Shown: piece by piece, positions 16,075 through 23,626 of the stretch
Position numbering within the stretch: the stretch's first letter is position 1
How the letters are laid out: each line of letters opens with the position of its first letter
NCBI GenBank assembly: GCA_045629305.1
Contig: JAZQQZ010000026.1
Location: forward strand, 1 to 41,099
DNA length: 41,099 nt
DNA from: UBA1227 sp045629305
GTDB taxonomy: Bacteria; Bacillota; Clostridia; Oscillospirales; Acutalibacteraceae
Direction: 5' to 3'
Program-made: the position numbers and the translations under genes
Notes under the pieces: generated by a model
The model's input: only the letters and a program-made list of their open reading frames with translations
The model's database searches: none
What the model was told of the DNA's origin: nothing

Positions 16075-18225
16075 ATGGGTAAGGTAAAGAAAGTGCCTAT
16101 CATTATGCAGCTCGAAGCACTCGAATGTGGTGCAGCCTGCCTCGCAATGATACTCGCTTATTATGACAAGTGGATACCCCTCGAAGAGGTACGTGTAGAC
16201 TGTGGCGTTTCACGCGACGGTTCTAATGCACGTAACATGATTCGCGCCGCTCGTCATTACGGCCTTGAAGCGAAAGGTTACCGCTTCGAGCCAGAGGCTC
16301 TCAAAGAGAGCGGTGACTTCCCTTGCATCATCCACTGGAACTTCAACCACTTCGTGGTTCTCAATGGGTTCCGTGGCGGCAAGGCCTACCTAAATGACCC
16401 GGCGCGTGGCTCATACGCCGTTTCAATGAAGACATTCGATGAATCTTTCACCGGCGTATGTCTAACCTTTAAGCCTTCTGAAGATTTCAAGCCATCAGGC
16501 AAGCAAAAGAGCATGCTTGAATTTGCGAAGAAACGTCTTATAGGAACAGGCGCAGCGCTCGCTTTTACCGCAATCGTTACATCTCTTGCAATGATTCTTG
16601 AAGCGATTAGACCAGCATTCTCAAGAGTGTTCATTGATCGTCTTCTTTCTGGTATCAATCCAAATTGGATTACACCTTTCATTCTAATTCTTGCCGGCGT
16701 CAACTTAGTCGAAATAATTATTTCTGCAATAAGTGACATCTACTTCCTACGTATAAACGGAAAGATGACGGCGGTAGGAAGCACCACATACATGTGGAAG
16801 GTTCTCAATATGCCAATTGAATTCTTCTCACAACGTATGGCCGGTGACATTCAAGATAGGCAGCTTTCTAATGCCACAGTTGCCAATACTCTTATCAACA
16901 CATTTGCACCTCTTGTGCTTAACTCTATAATGACAATTCTCTATCTTGTCATCATGTTGAGATACAGTGTAATTCTCACCGCTATAGGTCTTGTATCAAT
17001 CATTCTAAACGTTGCATTGTCACGCATCATTTCTAAAAAGCGTGTCAACATCACACGTGTCGCAATGAGAGATACAGCAAAACTCAACTCGGCAACTGTT
17101 GCCGGCATTGAGATGATTGAAACAATCAAATCATCCGGTGCGGAAGAGGGATACTTCGCAAGATGGGCCGGCTTCCAAGCCAGCGTAAACACAGCGCAGG
17201 TTGAATATTCCAATCTCAACAACTTCCTCGGTCTTATTCCACAGACAATTCTCACAATTGCCAATACGGGAGTGTTAATTCTTGGTGTGCTTCTTACTAT
17301 GCAAGGAGATTTCACCGTCGGTATGGTAATGGCGTTCCAAGGCTTCCTCACCGCATTCATCACACCTGCTATGACACTTGTCTCAGCAGGTCAGACACTC
17401 GGTGAGATGCGCACGCAGATGGAACGCATCGACGATGTCATGGAGTATCCAGAAGATAATACATTTATGAAAGAGATTGATGAGAACGATGACGAAGTCT
17501 CCAAGCTCACGGGTACAATCGATCTTAACAACATAACCTTCGGTTACTCCCCGCTCGCAGAACCTCTCATCAAAGAGTTCAATCTTCATATAACTCCAGG
17601 TGAGTCGGTTGCCCTTGTAGGTTCCTCAGGTTCAGGAAAATCTACGATTGCAAAACTGATTGCTGGACTTTATAAACAATGGGATGGCGAGATTCTCTTC
17701 GATGGCCATCCACTTTCCGAAATAGAAAAAAGCGTTTTCACAGGTTCCCTCGCAGTTGTCGATCAAGATATCATCATCTTCGAAGATACAATCGCCAATA
17801 ATATTAAGATGTGGGACAACTCTATTGAAGATTTTGAAATGATCCTTGCGGCGCGTGACGCCCAACTCCATGATGACATCATGGAGAGACCGCTTGGCTA
17901 TCAGCACAAGCTCACAGAGGGCGGCCGCGACTTCTCTGGCGGACAGCGTCAGCGAATGGAAATCGCCCGCGTCCTCGCGCAGGATCCTACAATTATAATT
18001 CTTGACGAAGCAACATCTGCGCTTGACGCGCGTACAGAACACGACGTTGTCCGCGCAATAAAAGATCGTGGAATCACATGTATCGTTGTTGCACATAGAC
18101 TTTCTACCATTCGTTCATGTGACGAAATCATCGTACTCGATAATGGTAATGTAGTAGAGCGCGGTACTCACAAGGAACTTATGGAAAATGGCAAACTCTA
18201 TAACAAACTAATTTCTGCAGAATAA
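16075..18225 (+). CDS. NHLM-type peptidase-containing ABC exporter (C39 peptidase)
   Basis: This 716-residue bifunctional exporter cuts double-glycine leaders and exports the mature peptide. The N-terminal C39 peptidase (1-125) has the oxyanion Gln12, nucleophile Cys18 (QLEALECGAACLAM), His92 (NHFVVLNG) and Asp108 (NDPARG), so it should be active. A six-helix membrane domain covers about 155-430. The ATPase follows, with Walker A GSSGSGKS near 515-523, signature FSGGQRQR near 621 and Walker B IIILDEATSALD near 645. The type and the pairing with a second ABC gene and an adaptor match the TIGR03796 group of NHLM bacteriocin systems, as known of the family. Probable substrates are peptides A, B and C. 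It is 14 bases from the next gene. Confidence 0.93.
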   Translation: MGKVKKVPIIMQLEALECGAACLAMILAYYDKWIPLEEVRVDCGVSRDGSNARNMIRAARHYGLEAKGYRFEPEALKESGDFPCIIHWNFNHFVVLNGFRGGKAYLNDPARGSYAVSMKTFDESFTGVCLTFKPSEDFKPSGKQKSMLEFAKKRLIGTGAALAFTAIVTSLAMILEAIRPAFSRVFIDRLLSGINPNWITPFILILAGVNLVEIIISAISDIYFLRINGKMTAVGSTTYMWKVLNMPIEFFSQRMAGDIQDRQLSNATVANTLINTFAPLVLNSIMTILYLVIMLRYSVILTAIGLVSIILNVALSRIISKKRVNITRVAMRDTAKLNSATVAGIEMIETIKSSGAEEGYFARWAGFQASVNTAQVEYSNLNNFLGLIPQTILTIANTGVLILGVLLTMQGDFTVGMVMAFQGFLTAFITPAMTLVSAGQTLGEMRTQMERIDDVMEYPEDNTFMKEIDENDDEVSKLTGTIDLNNITFGYSPLAEPLIKEFNLHITPGESVALVGSSGSGKSTIAKLIAGLYKQWDGEILFDGHPLSEIEKSVFTGSLAVVDQDIIIFEDTIANNIKMWDNSIEDFEMILAARDAQLHDDIMERPLGYQHKLTEGGRDFSGGQRQRMEIARVLAQDPTIIILDEATSALDARTEHDVVRAIKDRGITCIVVAHRLSTIRSCDEIIVLDNGNVVERGTHKELMENGKLYNKLISAE

Positions 18226-18239
18226 AAGGAGGTGTCCGT

Positions 18240-20360
18240 ATGAGTTGGTTTCAAGAACAATTAAAATATAGAAAAGCTCAAGATAACGAAAACTTTGCGG
18301 GCGCCATGACCGGAATCGCAAGCGCAGTTCTCGGCGAGAAACTTGCGCTCGGCCTCACCGAAGGTCAAATCACTATTTCTGCCAAAGAAGAAATTTATAA
18401 ATATTACGGAACTCAGAATCTTATTAGCCGTGAAGTTAAGCTCACAAAGGGTTGGTATAAACATGCAATAGGCGCTATGAAGGGAACTCTCCTCGAAGAT
18501 GGTTCATCTGTTGCACTTATACCTAATAAGTTCTCCGGCTATACATATTTTGACTACAAGACAGGTAAAACTGTAAAACTAAATCGAAAGACTGAAAAGC
18601 TTCTTTCCGAAGATGCAATCTGCTTCTATATGCCTTTGCCAGATAGAAAGATTTCACTTCTTGATCTCTTTAAATATATGGTGGCAAGACTCAACGCATC
18701 GGATATCATTCTCTATTTCGGACTTATGTTACTCCTTGCTCTTTTCGGTCTTCTCTCACCACTGTTCACACAGATACTTTTCTATGATGTACTGAAATCA
18801 GGAAGCATAACCGTGCTCTATGCACTCGGTTCTCTCATGATTGCTTATGCGATAAGTAGATTCTTTATCTCATCTTTCCAACTTCTTGTAAACAACAGAA
18901 TTGAGACCAAAGAGAACGTTGCAATTCAAGCTGCAGTAATGCATAGAATTTTGACACTCCCTGCCAAATTCTTCCGTCAGTTCTCCTCAGGTGAATTGAC
19001 ACAGAGGTCCACATATATCAGTGCCCTCTGTTCTATTCTTATTAATACAATTGCAACTGTCAGCTTCACATCTCTCTTCTCGCTTATTTATGTTGGACAG
19101 ATCTACTCGTTCGCACCGACACTTACAGGCCCAGCTCTTATAATTTCTCTTCTCACAGCGGCATTTACGCTTCTTGCAACTTATGCCCAGATGAAGATTA
19201 CAAAGAAGAAAATGGAGATTGCGACCAAGTCAAGTGGTATGACCTATGCAATGATCACCGGCATCCAAAAGATTAAACTCGCCGGTGCCGAGAAGAGAAT
19301 GTTCTCTCGCTGGGCAAAGCTCTATTCAGAGGAAGTTGCACTCACTTACAACCCACCTACATTTATCAAGCTCCGTGAGACAATCACACTCGCGATTTCT
19401 CTCACCGGTTCACTTGTTCTGTATGCCCTTGCTTTAAAGAACAATATTCTCGCTTGTAACTTCTATGCATTCACAGCTTCATATGCGATTATGTCAGCTT
19501 CATTTACAGCTTTTGCCGATATCGCAACATCACTTGCAGATATTAAACCTACTCTCGAGATGGCTGCGCCTATTCTCGATGCTGTACCAGAAGAGAGTGA
19601 AGGTAAAGAGGTAATTAATGAACTTAAAGGTGAGATTGAACTATCCGATGTCACTTTCAAATATGAAGATGATATGCCAAATGTCATAGATCATCTCTCA
19701 CTCAAAATCAACCCTGGTGAGTATGTCGCAATCGTAGGTAAAACAGGTTGTGGTAAATCCACTCTTATGCGTCTCATGCTTGGATTTGAGACCCCACAGA
19801 AGGGCAACATCTTCTATGACAAGAAAGATATAAGCAAAATCGATATCAAATCACTCCGTCGCAAGATAGGAACAGTAATGCAAGACGGCAAACTATTCCT
19901 CGGTGACATCTATTCAAATATTGTAATCTCCGCACCGGAGCTCACACTTTCTGATGCTTGGGAAGCAGCTGAAATCGCGTCCATGGCGGACGACATCCGC
20001 AACATGCCAATGGGCATGAACACGGTTATCGCTGAGGGTCAGGGCGGAATCTCCGGTGGTCAAAAGCAGCGCCTCATGATTGCCCGTGCTGTCGCACCTC
20101 GTCCGAAGATTCTTATGTTCGACGAAGCAACATCAGCGCTCGATAATGTAACTCAGAAAAACGTTTCTGATGCAATCGATTCACTCGATTGTACACGTAT
20201 TGTAATCGCTCATAGACTTTCAACAATCAAGCACTGTTCACGTATCATTGTCCTTGATAAAGGACATATAATCGAAGACGGTACATATGATGAGTTGATA
20301 GCAGAAAATGGATTTTTTGCTGAGCTTGTTGCACGTCAGCAAATCGATCTCAAAGACTGA
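18240..20360 (+). CDS. NHLM-type ABC transporter, second subunit without peptidase
   Basis: This 706-residue ABC protein is the normal partner of the peptidase-containing exporter in NHLM systems. The first 140 residues form the NHLM-specific domain, not a C39 peptidase; it includes the landmarks GWYKHAIGAMKGTLLEDG and ALIPNKFSGYTYFDY. Six membrane helices cover about 155-425. The ATPase has Walker A GKTGCGKS near 499-506, signature ISGGQKQR near 605 and Walker B ILMFDEATSALD near 628. It probably forms a heterodimer with the upstream ABC protein in the membrane. A strong AAAGGAGG precedes the ATG. It ends 11 bases before the GTG of the sigma factor gene. Confidence 0.93.
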   Translation: MSWFQEQLKYRKAQDNENFAGAMTGIASAVLGEKLALGLTEGQITISAKEEIYKYYGTQNLISREVKLTKGWYKHAIGAMKGTLLEDGSSVALIPNKFSGYTYFDYKTGKTVKLNRKTEKLLSEDAICFYMPLPDRKISLLDLFKYMVARLNASDIILYFGLMLLLALFGLLSPLFTQILFYDVLKSGSITVLYALGSLMIAYAISRFFISSFQLLVNNRIETKENVAIQAAVMHRILTLPAKFFRQFSSGELTQRSTYISALCSILINTIATVSFTSLFSLIYVGQIYSFAPTLTGPALIISLLTAAFTLLATYAQMKITKKKMEIATKSSGMTYAMITGIQKIKLAGAEKRMFSRWAKLYSEEVALTYNPPTFIKLRETITLAISLTGSLVLYALALKNNILACNFYAFTASYAIMSASFTAFADIATSLADIKPTLEMAAPILDAVPEESEGKEVINELKGEIELSDVTFKYEDDMPNVIDHLSLKINPGEYVAIVGKTGCGKSTLMRLMLGFETPQKGNIFYDKKDISKIDIKSLRRKIGTVMQDGKLFLGDIYSNIVISAPELTLSDAWEAAEIASMADDIRNMPMGMNTVIAEGQGGISGGQKQRLMIARAVAPRPKILMFDEATSALDNVTQKNVSDAIDSLDCTRIVIAHRLSTIKHCSRIIVLDKGHIIEDGTYDELIAENGFFAELVARQQIDLKD

Positions 20361-20371
20361 GGGGTGACACA

Positions 20372-20848
20372 GTGACTGATTCCGACAAAACCAAAATCTA
20401 TACAGATTTTCATGACAAAGTACAGGCATATGTTAATTCTAAAGTCTGTAACTATGACCTTTCGGAGGATATTACTTCAGACATATTCCTCAAAATATAT
20501 GAGAAACTAGATACTTTTGATGAAACTAAATCATCAATCTCAACTTGGATATTCACCATAACGAGAAATACCCTTACAGATTACTATCGTACCCGTAAAG
20601 TTTTCTCAGAGGTCCCAGAAGATCTCGCAGACGATTCATCTATTGATGATGAACTTTGCACAAATGAGATGCTTGAAACGCTCGCTGACGCTCTCGAAGA
20701 TCTCGACGAGCGTGAACGCGATCTCATCATCTTAAAGTACTATAAGGGCATGACACTCACTGAGATTGCAGAGAGAATGGATATCTCCTACTCTTATGTA
20801 AAGATACTCCATAACAAAGCTCTCTCTACAATGAAAAATTATTTTTAA
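20372..20848 (+). CDS. ECF-like RNA polymerase sigma factor
   Basis: This 158-residue protein has the two-domain form of group IV sigma factors. Region 2 spans about 12-74 (EDITSDIFLKIYEKL, then STWIFTITRNTLTDYYR). Region 4 spans about 105-156, with the helix-turn-helix MTLTEIAERMDISYSYVKIL. The start is GTG at 20372, with GGGGTGA before it. It is the fifth gene of the export operon. No anti-sigma factor with a membrane helix or zinc motif is next to it, so activity control is unclear. I propose that it recognises the GTAGCC-N16-CGTATR element found before three peptide genes and one membrane gene. This is inference from co-location, and from CGTA-type -10 sequences being normal for ECF factors. 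Confidence 0.9.
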   Translation: MTDSDKTKIYTDFHDKVQAYVNSKVCNYDLSEDITSDIFLKIYEKLDTFDETKSSISTWIFTITRNTLTDYYRTRKVFSEVPEDLADDSSIDDELCTNEMLETLADALEDLDERERDLIILKYYKGMTLTEIAERMDISYSYVKILHNKALSTMKNYF

Positions 20849-20855
20849 GAAAATA

Positions 20856-20883
20856 GTAGCCATATAGTTTTCTAGTTCGTATA
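20856..20883 (+). promoter_or_regulatory. GTAGCC-N16-CGTATA promoter element of peptide C
   Basis: GTAGCCAT (20856-20863) and CGTATA (20878-20883) lie 41 bases before the ATG at 20925 and 7 bases after the sigma gene stop. Spacing is identical to the copies at 3684, 7533 and 11878. It would let the sigma factor raise the level of the adjacent peptide independently of the operon promoter. Confidence 0.78.
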
Positions 20884-20924
20884 AAAAGACGAACCAACAA
20901 TAAACCAGATTGGAGGATTACAAA

Positions 20925-21110
20925 ATGGAGAATACACTAAAGACTCTATTTGAGTATAATCGTTTTGAAAACAACACCAGACTATCAAGCCTCATTGAAG
21001 AGACAGAAGCTCATTACGATTCTGAGCTCAGCGAAAATGATCTCTCATTAGTATCCGCCGCTGGAAGCGCAGATACACTTCTCAATAAATCAGCTCACAA
21101 TATCTTTTAA
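20925..21110 (+). CDS. Double-glycine-type leader peptide precursor, very short core (peptide C)
   Basis: This 61-codon gene has the ribosome binding site TTGGAGGATTACAAA, which selects the ATG at 20925 over an upstream in-frame TTG at 20910. The product has a long leader with the block ELSENDLSLVSAAG. Leu35, Leu40 and Val43 are at -12, -7 and -4 if cutting occurs after Ala45-Ala46, an AA variant of the double-glycine site. The mature peptide would then be the 15-mer GSADTLLNKSAHNIF; cutting after Gly47 would give 14 residues. It has no Cys, and a hydrophobic end, more like a pheromone than a pore-forming bacteriocin. It lies directly after the sigma gene with its own promoter element and terminator. 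Confidence 0.82.
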   Translation: MENTLKTLFEYNRFENNTRLSSLIEETEAHYDSELSENDLSLVSAAGSADTLLNKSAHNIF

Positions 21111-21125
21111 TCAATAATTCATAAA

Positions 21126-21151
21126 GCCCCGAGGGTTCCTCGGGGCCTTTT
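21126..21151 (+). terminator. Intrinsic terminator after peptide C
   Basis: GCCCCGAGG (21126-21134) pairs with CCTCGGGGC (21138-21146), followed by CTTTT. It closes the export/sigma/peptide locus and stands only 21 bases before the start of the S-component gene. Confidence 0.9.
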
Positions 21152-21171
21152 CCCAATAAAGGGGTGCTCTT

Positions 21172-21771
21172 TTGAACAAGGAAAAAATCGATAAAAAAAT
21201 ACTAACAATAACCAAGCTTGCTTTCTTTTTCGCAATTATCCTTCTTATGGCGTTCACGCCAGTAGGATATATTAAGACAGCAGGTATTGAAATCACAATT
21301 ATTACAATCCCTGTAATTGTCGGTGCTGCCCTAATGGGCAGGAGAGCCGGAGCCATGCTCGGATTTTTATTTGGAGCGACAAGTTTCATACAGGCCTTCA
21401 CTGGCCTTTCGGCTTTCGGCGGAGTTATTTTCGCAATAAACCCGATTCTCGCCTTCATCACTTGTGTGCCGACGCGTATCCTCATGGGATACCTCACAGG
21501 CCTATTCTTCGATAAAGTAAAAGACAAAAGTACCAACTACTTCATCGGCGGCCTGCTCGGTTCACTCCTCAACACCGTACTGTTCGTCAGCGTATTCATG
21601 CTCTCCTACTGGCACAGCGACTATGTCGAAACTCTTGCCGAAGGATTCGGCACGACCGGCATACTCGCCTTCATATTCGCCTTCGTAGGATTCAACGGCA
21701 TTATAGAGGCAATCTTCAACACAATAATCTCTGGTGCACTTATCACGGCACTTAAAAAGGCAAATATTTAA
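21172..21771 (+). CDS. ECF-type vitamin transporter S component
   Basis: This 199-residue membrane protein has about six hydrophobic helices and the A-x-x-x-A-like packing typical of S components of energy-coupling-factor importers. Its landmarks are MAFTPVGYIKTAG, IPVIVGAALMGRRAGAMLGFLFG and an N-proximal cytosolic Lys-rich start. Such proteins bind a vitamin or similar small molecule and use a shared EcfA/A'/T module, which is not in the window. The ligand cannot be told; similar Lachnospiraceae proteins are often called pantothenate-type. The start is TTG at 21172, preceded by AAAGGGGTG. It follows the peptide C terminator, with little room for an independent promoter, so read-through is likely. 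Confidence 0.82.
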   Translation: MNKEKIDKKILTITKLAFFFAIILLMAFTPVGYIKTAGIEITIITIPVIVGAALMGRRAGAMLGFLFGATSFIQAFTGLSAFGGVIFAINPILAFITCVPTRILMGYLTGLFFDKVKDKSTNYFIGGLLGSLLNTVLFVSVFMLSYWHSDYVETLAEGFGTTGILAFIFAFVGFNGIIEAIFNTIISGALITALKKANI

Positions 21772-21785
21772 TCGATAAACGAAAA

Positions 21786-21812
21786 AAGCCCCACGGTAAA
21801 ACCGTGGGGCTT
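21786..21812. terminator. Bidirectional intrinsic terminator
   Basis: AAGCCCCACGGT (21786-21797) pairs with ACCGTGGGGCTT (21801-21812), with an A run before it. It lies between the convergent S-component and STAS genes. Confidence 0.92.
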
Positions 21813-21822
21813 AACTATTATC

Positions 21823-22119
21823 TTATTCGATTGTTAAGATGTCTGTGAAACCTGTGATTGTAAAGATTTCCATAATACTATCAGAAACGTTCTTGATAAC
21901 CATCTTACCCTTTGTATTCATTTCCTTCTGTGCTGCAAGAAGTACACGAAGTCCTGCAGAAGAAATGTACTCAAGTTCCTTAAAATCAAAGTTTAACTCT
22001 GTTACATCTGCTGGAAGAGCTCTGATTTCTGCTTCAAGCTCTGGGGCTGTAACTGTGTCAAGTCTACCTGTAAGTGCAAGTGAAAGAGCTGCACCGTTCT
22101 GTTCCTTTTTAATTTCCAT
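21823..22119 (-). CDS. STAS-domain anti-sigma factor antagonist-like protein
   Basis: This 98-residue single STAS domain has the expected pattern: LALTGRLDTVTAPELEAEI, then NFDFKELEYISSAGLRVLL. Ser53 or Ser54 in ISSAGL is the position phosphorylated in SpoIIAA/RsbV proteins by a switch kinase. The start at 22119 is chosen because GGGAGGACTTTACG precedes it; a longer frame opens inside the upstream gene. No matching anti-sigma kinase is in the window, so the target is unknown, and STAS factors normally govern sigma-B/F type rather than ECF sigma factors. It lies 13 bases after thrH and is probably in the same operon. Confidence 0.88.
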   Translation of the reverse strand: MEIKKEQNGAALSLALTGRLDTVTAPELEAEIRALPADVTELNFDFKELEYISSAGLRVLLAAQKEMNTKGKMVIKNVSDSIMEIFTITGFTDILTIE

Positions 22120-22132
22120 CGTAAAGTCCTCC

Positions 22133-22735
22133 CTATAATATGACTTCTTTAATTGCAGCAAGAAGCTCATCATAAGTTTCATATGCTGGAATGTTTGGAT
22201 AGTCGGCTTTTATTTTATCTGTACTCTTGAACAGGAAACCTGCTTTAGAGTTTTGAATCATTCCGAGGTCGTTAAAACTATCACCTGAAGCGATTGTCTC
22301 AATGCCAGCACTTTGAAGTGCTTTTACTGTTGTGAGTTTGGATTGCTCACAGCGCATCTTGAATCCAGTGATCTCACCATTTTCAGCAACTTCAAGTTCG
22401 TTACAGAAAATTGTAGGCCAGCCAAGTTTCTTCATCAGTGGCTTTGCAAACTGCGAGAAAGTATCACTTATGATAATCACCTGAGTAAACTCATGCAATG
22501 CATCGAGAAACTCTTTAGCACCTGGCATTGGATCAATAGTTGCAATTACATCCTGTATCTCTTTAAGACCAAGTCCGTGTTCTCTTAGGATATCAAGTCT
22601 ATAATTCATAAGCTTGTTATAATCCGGTTCATCACGGGTTGTCTTCTTAAGCTCAGGAATACCAGTTGCTTCTGCGAAGGCGATCCATATTTCAGGAACT
22701 AATACACCTTCAAGATCTAGACAAACTGCGTACAT
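22133..22735 (-). CDS. thrH: ThrH-like phosphoserine phosphatase/homoserine phosphotransferase
   Basis: This 200-residue HAD enzyme matches ThrH of Pseudomonas in the diagnostic N-terminus CLDLEGVLVPEIWIAFAE. Asp7 is the nucleophile and Glu9 takes the place of the usual second Asp. Later motifs are IIISDTF (motif II Ser/Thr region), a Lys in CEQSK, and GDSFNDLGM. ThrH removes phosphate from phosphoserine and can move it to homoserine, linking serine and threonine synthesis. The ribosome binding site is AGGAGAAC. It lies 15 bases after a 59-codon gene and 13 bases before the STAS gene, suggesting a three-gene operon. Confidence 0.93.
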   Translation of the reverse strand: MYAVCLDLEGVLVPEIWIAFAEATGIPELKKTTRDEPDYNKLMNYRLDILREHGLGLKEIQDVIATIDPMPGAKEFLDALHEFTQVIIISDTFSQFAKPLMKKLGWPTIFCNELEVAENGEITGFKMRCEQSKLTTVKALQSAGIETIASGDSFNDLGMIQNSKAGFLFKSTDKIKADYPNIPAYETYDELLAAIKEVIL

Positions 22736-22750
22736 TTTTAGTTCTCCTGA

Positions 22751-22930
22751 TTATTTAACATTTCTTGGATCTTTAACACCGTTGTGAAGGTCTGAACGAT
22801 ACCACTTAGCATCAACCCAATTCCAAAATTCCTGGAAAATACCAGAATGAACTATTGGTTGTACCTTATCACTTGCCTTTGAAAGCAAACCTGAAACCTT
22901 TTCAAGGATATCATTAATTGGGACATTCAT
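22751..22930 (-). CDS. Small unknown protein (59 residues)
   Basis: I do not recognise this protein. The ATG at 22930 is preceded by GGAGGCTTTAAT, and the frame runs for 59 codons. The product is amphipathic, starting MNVPINDILEKVSGLLSKAS, with a Trp/Phe-rich middle (FQEFWNWVDAKWYRS) and a basic tail. There is no double-glycine leader and no GTAGCC element upstream, so I do not group it with the secreted peptides. It precedes thrH by 15 bases on the same strand and is probably co-transcribed. The strong ribosome binding site and the clean spacing support it as a real gene. Confidence 0.65.
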   Translation of the reverse strand: MNVPINDILEKVSGLLSKASDKVQPIVHSGIFQEFWNWVDAKWYRSDLHNGVKDPRNVK

Positions 22931-22980
22931 ATTAAAGCCTCCAAAATAAATAATAATATATTAATAGTGATATTATAAAT

Positions 22981-23565
22981 TTATTTGCTCAGTTGGTCAA
23001 GTGTAAGCGAATAACTTGGTAAAAATTCCTCAAGAAAAATTTCTGCTGGTTCACAATTCAAATCGTGGATACCTTTAATTGTTGCCTCTTTAGCAAGTAC
23101 GAATTCCGAATTACCTGCCTTTTCCTCCTCAATACACTTGATGAGAGCAGAAATTTTATCAGCTGCTTTGTTGAGTTTCCAAAGATCTGCATCATTCTCG
23201 TTCTTTATGAGAAGTTCCTCATAGTCTGGACGAAGATCATCTGGTAACTTATCAAGAAGTTTATATGTCGCAACATCCTCAACCTTACGGAACGAGTCAC
23301 GAATCTCTTCGCTATAATACTTTACGGGTGTTGGCATATCGCCAGTAATAATTTCTGATGTATCATGAAATAGACCAATAAGAGCAACTTTATTGGCATC
23401 ATAATTTGTGCCGAGACGCTTGTTGCTAATCAGAGCGAGCGCATGCGCAAGCACAGCCACCTCATAGGAGTGCTGTGTAAGCGATTCCTCCTCTGTATTA
23501 CGCATAAGCGCCCAGCGGTTAATATATTTCATTCTTGATACAAGTGCGTAGAAATCGTTTGCCAT
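22981..23565 (-). CDS. yfbR: YfbR-like HD-domain 5'-deoxynucleotidase
   Basis: This 194-residue HD-domain phosphohydrolase is close to YfbR, which dephosphorylates deoxynucleoside 5'-monophosphates. Signature stretches are RWALMRNTEEESLTQHSYEV (His32), LFHDTSEIITGDMPTPVKY (His67-Asp68) and a distal Asp in NKAADKISAL; these are the metal ligands of the HD fold. It is cytosolic. The ATG follows AAGGTGATATT. The terminator of the upstream small membrane gene lies only about 20 bases before the start, so expression depends on read-through or a promoter overlapping that hairpin. It ends 50 bases before the small gene upstream of thrH. Confidence 0.9.
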   Translation of the reverse strand: MANDFYALVSRMKYINRWALMRNTEEESLTQHSYEVAVLAHALALISNKRLGTNYDANKVALIGLFHDTSEIITGDMPTPVKYYSEEIRDSFRKVEDVATYKLLDKLPDDLRPDYEELLIKNENDADLWKLNKAADKISALIKCIEEEKAGNSEFVLAKEATIKGIHDLNCEPAEIFLEEFLPSYSLTLDQLSK

Positions 23566-23586
23566 AATATCACCTTATAGAAAAAT

Positions 23587-23613
23587 AAGCCCGCTTGGAG
23601 TCCAAGCGGGCTT
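23587..23613 (-). terminator. Intrinsic terminator after the small membrane protein
   Basis: AAGCCCGCTTGG (23587-23598) pairs with CCAAGCGGGCTT (23602-23613). Read on the minus strand it is followed by ATTTTT, so it terminates transcription leaving 23627. Confidence 0.9.
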
Positions 23614-23626
23614 TACAAAGTTAAAA

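Noticed and set aside
21111..21536. 141-codon minus-strand frame over the S-component gene
   Set aside because: It covers the terminator and a clear membrane-protein gene on the other strand; the product resembles no known protein.
21823..22119. STAS protein as regulator of the ECF-like sigma factor
   Set aside because: STAS antagonists act on switch kinases that bind sigma-B/F type factors; there is no such kinase here and the gene is in a separate operon with thrH.
22751..22930. Small gene considered as a fourth secreted peptide
   Set aside because: No double-glycine leader and no GTAGCC-N16-CGTATR element upstream.
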